Source: Neostapfia colusana (Eukaryota > Streptophyta > Magnoliopsida > Poales > Poaceae). From it: DNA of 64,000 nucleotides. Every line of letters begins with the position of its first letter. Position 1 is the stretch's first letter. The notes below the pieces were generated by a model. That model saw nothing but the letters and a program-made list of their open reading frames with translations. It made no database searches and was not told the origin of the DNA. Shown here piece after piece: positions 56,735 to 64,000 of the stretch. The translations under genes and the position numbers were made by a program. The stretch spans positions 27,481,324 to 27,545,323 of the forward strand of contig JASWHV010000007.1 in the NCBI GenBank assembly GCA_030760725.1. Reading direction: 5' to 3'.

Positions 56735-57068
56735 ATGGAATAAGTCTTGTACTCTTGGTCTTTGTGGCCCCTAGTTAGAACAACATCTTAGTCCTTGTTA
56801 GGACAGCATCTTAGACCAAGAGGACATCATATTAGTCCTTTGTTAGGACAACATATTAGTCATTTGTTAGGACAGCATATTAGTCCTTTGGTAGGACAAC
56901 ACCTTGGCATCCTAGACTAGCATCTAGGTAGATGCTTGGCCGCCTCAGCTATAAATATGCAACCCAACTCCTAGATTGGGCATGGCATTGTGTGTGGAAT
57001 GAACCAAGAATAATTTCTTAACTCCTAGTGTCATCCTCTCCATGAGAGTAATAATTCAGATACTGACA
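56735..57068 (+). repeat. 5' LTR of Copia 4
   Basis: 334 bp with tandem GGACA(G/A)CATATTAGTCC-type units and CTATAAATATG near 56950. Confidence 0.92.
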
Positions 57069-57258
57069 AGTGGTATCAGAGCCATTCTATCCTGTAGCCT
57101 AGACATCTCCTGCTCATCTCCTTCCCACGCCTTTCTTCGTCCTCGGCCGGCAGGAAGAACACCGGTTGTTTCAGCTCATCCCTTCTCTTCTGCATAGACG
57201 AGCAACAGCTTGTCTGAGGCAGCCTCTTCTCCACACAACACTCCCCCACTAGCGCGCC

Positions 57259-58610
57259 ATGTCCGGAGGACATTCTCAGCGCTCGGTCGCTTCGAGCGCG
57301 CGGCATCGGCAGGAGGTCGAGGTCGCCGCGGCAGAAGAACGCGAGCGAGCAGAGGCAGAGGCTGCAGCGACGGCGGCGAGGCTGGTGGCGGCAGAACTGG
57401 CAACGGCGAGGGCGGAAGTAGAAATAGCAGCGGCTGCGGATGCAGCGCGTGCAGATGCAGCAGAGCTTGAGGCTCTGCGTGGCGGTAGCGACAGAGGCTC
57501 TATTTCTACTGACGGCGGCACCAACGAAGACATCAGGCTGGCGAGAGAGGTAGCACGACCACAGATGCCACAGTGGGCAGCCGCGCACCCCCATGGGCGC
57601 GGTGGCTGCAGCCCAGACGGGCGCGGACGCACCGGCGACGCTCCCGGCGGGGGTGGTTGGGTCGACGGAGATCGAGTCATTTACAGGCGACGCGACTCTC
57701 CTTCCCCGAACAGGTACCATGGTCACCACGGGATCCAGGCCATTGTCAGGGACGTTGGTCCCAGCGGTGGGTGGCCTACCCTCACCAAAACCAACTACGT
57801 CGAGTGGGCCGCGGTGATGAGGATACGGCTCCAAGTGAGGCACATATGGAAAGCAGTCCGGTACGGCGACGTCGACTACTACAAGGATCGATGGGCGCTG
57901 GATGCTCTCATTGCTGCAGTACTGCCCGAGATGCACTTCTCGCTTTTCAATAAGCGGACTGCCAAGGAGGTCTGGGACACCATCGTTGCGGCACACATCG
58001 ACAGTGACCGTGCCCACAAGACCACACTGCAGACACTCCGCAAGGAGTGGGAGAACCTGACCTTCAAACCAGGTGAGGATGTTGATGACTTTGCTCTCCG
58101 TCTCAACACACTGCTGCAGAAGATGGTGTAGTTCGGCGACGAAATCTACAACGAGGAGAGAGCCGTCGAGAAGCTCTTCCGTTGCATCCTCGATAAGTAC
58201 AAGCAGATCGCTCGCTCGAGTCTCTGCTGGACCTCTCCACGATGTCGATCGAAGAGGTGATAGGCCGCCTCAAGGTCGCCGACAGCAACGAATCTCAGCC
58301 TCTCTCGGGGTCTATCACCATCGGCGGGAAGCTATATCTCACTAAGGAGTAGTGGGAGGTCTGCCAAGGTGACGGGAAGAAGGGGGAGCCCTCCTCCTCG
58401 AAAGGCGGCCGCAAGCGCGACAAGCCAAGCAAGGGGCACGAAGGTGCCCAAGCCAGGGCACAGAGACATGCCGAGGGTGGCGCCCACAAAGGCGCCCGGG
58501 CGGCGCTGCCGGCAACTGGAAGCTAGCATGAGACGACACCTGCCACAACTGTGGCAAGCTTGGTCATTGGGCCAGGGAGTGTCGGCAGCAACGACGCGGC
58601 CAGGCCAACA
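57259..58610 (+). pseudogene. gag of Copia 4, broken
   Basis: ATG at 57259 with an uninterrupted Ala/Glu-rich N-terminus. DUF4219-like and UBN2 gag domains are open to a TAG at 58129-58131. A four-base deletion near 58215 and a TAG near 58349 follow, then a stop in the linker before the zinc knuckle (HNCGKLGHWAREC, near 58545-58590). Reading across Copia 1 and 4 shows that each retains parts the other lost. Confidence 0.88.
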
Positions 58611-61600
58611 TCGCACAGGTGGAGGAGGAGGAGCCGGCTCTGCTCCTGGCGCATGTAAGCATCGAGCCACCTCCAGTGGCATCGGCCGCAGCAGCTCTCC
58701 TCCACCTCGATGAGCCGAGAGCACACGCCTTCCTCGGTGATGACTCCAGCAACGACAAGACTGATGGGTGGTGCCTCGATATCGGCGCTACCCATCACAT
58801 GTCCGAGGCTCCGTCAAGTTTGGGGACGCCTCTGGTGTGGAGATCAAGGGTGTCGGCTCCATCATCCTCACCGCCGAGTCTGGTGAGCACAGATTGCTCG
58901 TCGGAGTCTACTACATCCCCGCGTTGAGGAACTCTATCATCAGCCTGGGTCAGCTGGATGAGAATGGTTTGCGCGTGGAGATCAAGGACAGAGTCATGAG
59001 GACTTGGGATCGCCATCACCACCTTCTTGCCAAGGTAACCAGAGGCACCAATCGACTCTACGTCCTTAACGTGCAGGTAGCACAACCTCTCTGCCTTGCT
59101 ACTCGTCGGGATGACGAGGCGTGACAGTGGCATGAGCGATTTGGGCACCTTCACTTCAAGGCCCTGAAGCGGCTCAGTGCCAAGGAGATGGTACGGGACC
59201 TGCCGTGCCTTGACTATGTGGAGCAGTTCTGTGATGTCTACATAGTGACAAAGCAGAGGCGGCTCCCCTTTCCCCAGCACCCAGAGCTCCGAGCCAAGGA
59301 GCGGCTCGAGCTCGTGCACGGGGACTTGTGTGGCCCAGTGACACCGGCTACGCCGGGAGGACGATGTTACTTCCTGTTGCTTGTCGATGACCTCGCCCAC
59401 TACATGTGGGTGATGGTCCTCGGCAGCAAGGGAGAGGCTGCGAACGCCATCAGGGGCGCGCAGGCCATTGTGGAGGCAGAGTGCGGCCGCAAGTTGCGCG
59501 TGCTGCACACCGACAATGGCGGCGAATTCACGACGGCTGAATTCACGTCGTACTGCGCAGATGAGGGTGTTCAGCGCCACTACTCCATGCCGTACAACCT
59601 GCAGCAGAACGGCGTCGTCGAGCGGCGCAACCAGACGGTTATGGGGATGGCTCGGGCCCTCCTCAAGCAGAGGGGAATGCCGGCTGTCTTCTGGGGAGAG
59701 GCGGTGGTGATGGCGGTCTACATCCTCAACCCCTCGCCCACCAAGGCTCTCAATGGCAGGACACGAGGCTTGGCATGGGTGCAAGCCGACAGTCTCTCAC
59801 CTACGGGTCTTCGCCTGCCTCGCGTTCGCCAAGGAGCTTGGCCACCTCAGCAAGCTCGACGACAGGAGCACTCAAGGGGTATTCATCAGCTACGCGGAGG
59901 GCTCAAAGGCCTGCCGCATTCTCGACCCAGGAACACAACGTGCGCACGACACGTGATGTAGTGTTCAACGAAGGCGAGGATGGGCATGGGACAAGGCGGT
60001 AGACGACGGCTCGACTCCGACATACGACAACTTCATCGTCGAGTACGTCCACTTCAAGGAAACTGGGGGAGTAGGCAGCTCTTCTCCACCGAGCATGTCT
60101 ACCCCAGTTCCCGAGCCTCCACCGACTTCAGTGCCACGCTCTCCAGTCATGACCTAGGCTGCAACGAGCTCTCCGCCACCACCACCACAGCCGGCAACCC
60201 CACGCACTCCAGCACCGACTGCAATCCCTCCGGGTACGTCCACTCCGACACCAGCTCGTGTCGAGCACAACCTGGTGGAGTTCGTTACTCCGCTCTCTCA
60301 CGACAAGGAGCGCATCGACGCGTACCACGACGGTGAGCCGTTGCGGTATCGTACGATGGAGGATCTTCTCGGTGACCAGCCAACGCCGGGGCTGGTCCCT
60401 CGCGATCTGGAGGTGCAGTTGCATCTTTCTTGCGATGACGGCGAGCCTCAGTCTTTTGCGGAGGCTGAGAGACACGCGGCATGGCGTGCCGCGATGCAGT
60501 TGGAGATGGACGCGGTTGAGAACAACTGCACCTGGGAGCTTGCTGACCTCCCTCATGATCACCGCGCGATCACCCTTAAGTGGGTGTTCAAGCTGAAGAG
60601 GGATGAAGCCAGCTTCATCGTCAAGCACAAGGCTCGCTTGGTGGCATGCGGTTTGGTGCAACAAGAGGGGATCGACTTCGACGATGCCTTCGCGCCCGTG
60701 GCGTGGATGGAATCTGTGCGACTCCTCCTTGCGCTGGCTGCTCAGGAAGGCTGGCGGGTTCATCACATGGATGTCAAGTCAGCGTTTCTTAACAGCGATT
60801 TAAAGGAGGAGGTTTATGTGCACCATCCACCGGGATTTACGATTCCTGGCAAGGAGGGAAAGGTGTTGCGCCTGCGCAAGGCCCTCTATGGCCTGCGGCA
60901 GACACCAAGGGCGTGGAATGCCATGTTAGACTCCACGCTCAAGGGGATGGGCTTCGAGCAAAGCCCGCACGAGGCGGCCATCTACCGGCGGGGCAATGGA
61001 GGAAATGCCCTACTGGTGGGTGTCTACGTCGACGACTTGGTGATCACCGGCACCAAGGATGCGGAGGTGACAGCGTTCAAGGAAGCGATGAAAGCCACCT
61101 TCCAGATGAGTGACCTAGGATCTCTCTCCTTCTACCTAGGGATCGAGGTGCACCAGGCCGACTCCGGGATCATGCTTCAACAGACTGCCTATGCCAAGAG
61201 CATTGTTGAGCTGGCTAGACTCACAGACTACAACCGAGCTCTCACTTCCATGGAGGAGAGACTGAAGCTGATCCGCGATAGCACGACGAAGGAGGTGGAC
61301 GCTACGCAGTATTGGCGTCTTGTGGGGAGCCTTCGCTACCTCACCCACACACAGTTGGACTTGGCATTCTCTGTCGGCTACGTCAGTCGGTTCATGCAGC
61401 GACCGACGACAGAGCACCAGCAGGCTGTGAAGAGGATCATCCGCTACGTTGCGAGGACTCTCGACCATGGTCTCTACTACCCGAGGTGCCCTGGGGAGGC
61501 ACACCTTGTCGGGTATAACGACAGTGACCACGCCGGTGACATCGACACTAGCAAGAGCACGAGGGGGATTCTATTCTTCCTCGGCAAGTGCGTCGTTAGC

Positions 61601-61990
61601 TGGCAGTCGGTCAAGCAGCAGGTGGTTGCCTTGTCCAGCTGTGAGGGCGAGTACATAGCGGCCTCTACCGCTTCGACTCAGGCGCTCTGGCTAGTTCGAC
61701 TGTTTGGTGATCTCCTCAGCGAAGACACCGGAGTGGTGGAACTCAGGTTGGACAACAAGTCCGCTCTGGCTCTATCAAAGAACCCCGTCTTTCATGAATG
61801 GAGCAAGCACATCCGGGTGAGGTACCACTTTCTCTGAGGCTGCTTGGAGGAAGGGAGCATCAAGGCGTGCTACATCAACACCAAGGACCAGCTTGCAGAC
61901 CTGCTCACCAAGCCCCTTGGAAGGATCAGGTTCCTTGAGCTTTGCTCCAGGATTGGGATGGTCCAACGCCCCCACAAGACGACGCACAAG
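58611..61990 (+). pseudogene. pol of Copia 4, broken but with a long RT-RNase H frame
   Basis: Protease reads LDIGATHHM (58775-58801), Thr replaced by Ile in the active-site triad, followed by a ~40-base deletion. TGA at 59122-59124 replaces Trp before the integrase zinc region. The integrase core (LCG, HTDNGGEF) is readable from 59188, with frame changes near 59762 and 59940-59990. From 60275 to 61837 a 520-codon frame covers RT (YVDDL near 61024) and RNase H, ending at a TGA in place of Arg. The rest, with LADLLTKPLG, is readable to about 61980. Confidence 0.9.
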
Positions 61991-62003
61991 ACTTAGGGGG
62001 GGA

Positions 62004-62340
62004 TGATGGAATAAGTCTTGTACTCTTGGTCTTTGTGGCCCCTAGTTAGTACGACATCTTAGTCCTTGTTAGGACAGCATCTTAGACCAAGAGGACAGCA
62101 TATTAGTTATTTGTTAGGACAACATATTAGTCCTTTGTTAGGACAGCATATTAGTCCATTGGTAGGACAGCATCTTGGCATCTTAGATTAGCATCTAGGT
62201 ATATGATTGGCTGTCTCAGCTATAAATATGTAACCCCAACCCCTAGGTTGGGCATGGCATTGTGTGTAGAATGAACCAAGAAAAATTTCCCAACTTCTAG
62301 TGTCATCCTCTGCATGAGAGTAATAATTCAGATACTGACA
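62004..62340 (+). repeat. 3' LTR of Copia 4
   Basis: 337 bp, TG...CA, colinear with the 5' LTR. Confidence 0.92.
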
Positions 62341-62345
62341 AGTAT

Positions 62346-64000
62346 AGTGTCGGTACCCTCAATACCGGGTACCCCCGCGCACAGGACAAAAGCGCCTAAG
62401 GACCTTGCCCCCTCCGCAGGGGTGAGCTCCGATGGCGCCACGTGTCCAGTGGGGCCGGACCTCCCCTCTCCATAGAGGTGAGCTCCGGGCCCGCCACGTG
62501 GTCAGCAGAGCCGGACCTCCCCCCTCCGCGGGGGTGAGCTCCGAAGGCTCCACGTGTCCAGCGGGGCCGGACCTCCCTCTCCTCAGAGGTGAGCTCCAGG
62601 CCCGCCATATGGCCAGCAGAGCCGGACCTCCCCCCTCCGCGAGGGAGAGCTCCGAAGGCTCCACGTGTCCAGTGGGGCCGAACCTCCCCTCTCTTCAGAG
62701 GTGAGCTCCGGGCCCGCCACGTGGCCAGCAGAGCCGGACCTCCCCCTCCGCGGGGGTGAGCTCCGAAGGCTCCACGTGTCCAGCGGGGCCGGACCTCCCC
62801 TCTCCTCAGAGGTGAGCTCCGGGCCCGCCACGTGGTCAGCAGAGCCGGACCTCCCCCCTCCGCGGGGGGTGAGCTCCGAAGGCTCCACGTGTCCAGCGGG
62901 GACGGACCTCCCACTCCTCAGAGGTGAGCTCCGGGCCCGCCAAGTGGCCAGCAGAGCCGGACCTCCCCCTCCGCAGGGGAGAGCTCCGAAGGCTCCACGT
63001 GTCCAGCGGGGCCGGACCTCCCCTCTCCTCAGAGGTGAGCTCCGGGCCCACCACGTGGCCAGCAGAGCCGTACCTGCCCCCTCCGCGTGGGTGAGCTCCG
63101 AAGGCTCCACATGTCCAATGGGGCCGGACCTCCCCTCTCCTCAGAGGTGAGCTCCGGGCCCGCCATATGGCCAGAAGAGCCGGACCTCCCTCCCCCCCCC
63201 CCCCCCCCCCCCGCGGGGGTGAGCTCTGAAGGCTCCACATGTCCAGCAGGGCCGGACCTCCCCTCTCCTCAAAGGTGAGCTCCGGGCCCGCCATGTGGCT
63301 AGCAGAGCAGCGCTGCCCGCCCGTCGCGGTAGGCAGCAGGAGTAAAGGCGCCCCATGCCTTGTCCGTACAAGGCATTCAAGACGCGGAGACGCGGAGCAC
63401 GCCTGTCAGGAGGCGTTGCGTCCAGTCACATCACAGTGACGATGGGCGCAGAATGTAAGAAGCCGCAGGCCAATAGCTACGGCGACAAGACAACCCCTGC
63501 CGCCCCTGCCATCATCAACCACTACGCCTAGCTTACGGCGTGGGCAGGGCGACAGGACGAAGGCTAAGAAGCTACCCCCAAAGACAGCTACCGGCATTTA
63601 CTGCAGGATATGGTAGATGGCAGGATATCACCCCGGGGCCACCTGTCGGGCTCCGTGGCCTCCTTTGTAAGCCGCCCGAGCCTTGAACTATAAAAGGCTT
63701 GGATAGGCAACGTTGCAGGGGGTTCGCCTCTTTGCTGGTTGGCCTCTTTGCTGGTTCGCACCCCAATAGGTTCGAAGCCCAGCCAATTCATCCTCATACC
63801 CATGCTTAGAACTACGGTTCTGAGCTTGAAGCAATACAACGAGCAACTCTGCTCCTGTGGACGTAGGGTTTTATGCTCCGGTGGCCCGAACCACGTAAAA
63901 ACCCTTGTGTCAACCATATCCTTCCTTCGTCCAATGGCGAGGCCCTCCGAGAGGACTAGCCCCTGCGAAAAAGAACCTCCGCGGGCTGCCCAGAGCAGGC
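62346..64000 (+). mobile_element. LTR of the 13128-type family, runs off the window
   Basis: It begins TGTCGGTACCC, as the solo LTR does in inverse orientation. 63685-63697 has TATAAAAGGC. 63850-64000 matches the inverse of 13128-13300 (GTGGACGTAGGGTTTTATGC, CCTCCGCGGGCTGC). The right end lies outside the window, so it cannot be said whether this is a solo LTR or the 5' LTR of a full element. It is already 1655 bp against 942 bp because of the tandem array. Confidence 0.85.
62405..63300 (+). repeat. Tandem array of ~112-bp dimeric units with a 21-base poly-C run
   Basis: About eight dimers of two related ~56-bp halves, one with GAGCTCCGGGCCCGCCACGT and GGCCAGCAGAGCCGGACC, the other with GAAGGCTCCACGTGTCCAGC. 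63192-63212 is a run of 21 C. Long open frames on both strands here only reflect the repeat and are not genes. Confidence 0.9.

Larger units (their letters stand above)
56735..62340 (+). mobile_element. Copia LTR retrotransposon 4, same family as Copia 1
   Basis: LTRs 56735-57068 and 62004-62340, primer site TGGTATCAGAGCC (57071-57083), gag-pol and a purine tract (about 61994-62003). The flanks CTTAT / AGTAT match at only three of five positions, so the original target duplication has decayed or one flank was altered by the neighbouring LTR element at 62346. By eye the two LTRs differ at about 24 of 334 sites (about 7%). It lies 70 bp upstream of a CW-gene splice acceptor, in opposite orientation. 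Confidence 0.93.

Noticed and set aside
56730..62345. Perfect target duplication for Copia 4
   Set aside because: CTTAT and AGTAT agree at only three of five bases.
62359..63294. Open frames of 60-175 codons rich in WTRGAFGAH / AGPELT repeats
   Set aside because: They are translations of the tandem array in an LTR and occur on both strands.

Overview
The window is nuclear DNA of a flowering plant, almost certainly a grass. The evidence is GC-rich exons beside AT-rich introns, two split host genes with GT-AG introns, and dense grass-type transposable elements (Copia, a Sirevirus, chromovirus-like Gypsy, CACTA, hAT/Mutator MITEs, tRNA-derived SINEs). Nothing prokaryotic is present. About three quarters of the window is mobile DNA.

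Layout. 1-12.1 kb: host gene 1, an Eyes Absent (EYA) homologue on the minus strand. Its open reading frame is uninterrupted, and only about the last dozen codons should lie off the left edge. Its third intron (about 9 kb) holds a complete but dead Copia element (1656-7363, perfect TSD), two SINEs and two sibling hAT-type MITEs with perfect 8-bp TSDs. 12.1-17.7 kb: intergenic, with a solo LTR (13128-14069), a probable hAT MITE and a promoter-like cluster. 17.7-26.8 kb: a CACTA (En/Spm) transposon with degenerate TNP2-like and Transposase_24-like genes on the minus strand and an extra internal 3' terminus.

27.7-56.7 kb: host gene 2, remains of a CW-type zinc-finger protein gene on the minus strand. 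Its last exon (27934-27692, two in-frame stops) is separated from three upstream exons (55223-56665) by a nest of retrotransposons. The outer element is a Gypsy element on the minus strand (28068-53994). Inside it are a young Sirevirus (29875-41074, plus strand) in the integrase region, an older Copia (42864-47763, minus strand) between protease and RT, and a hAT-like element in the 5' LTR. A Mutator-type foldback MITE lies just upstream in the same host intron. 56.7-62.3 kb: a second Copia of the same family as the one in EYA, 70 bp from a CW-gene splice acceptor. 62.3-64 kb: the start of an LTR of the same family as the solo LTR, with a large expansion of its internal tandem repeats; it runs off the right edge.

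The genes do not form a pathway. The window shows two neighbouring same-strand genes with different fates: EYA has kept its frame despite a 9-kb TE-filled intron, while the CW gene has decayed. Nested insertions, target duplications and LTR divergence allow a partial ordering of events.
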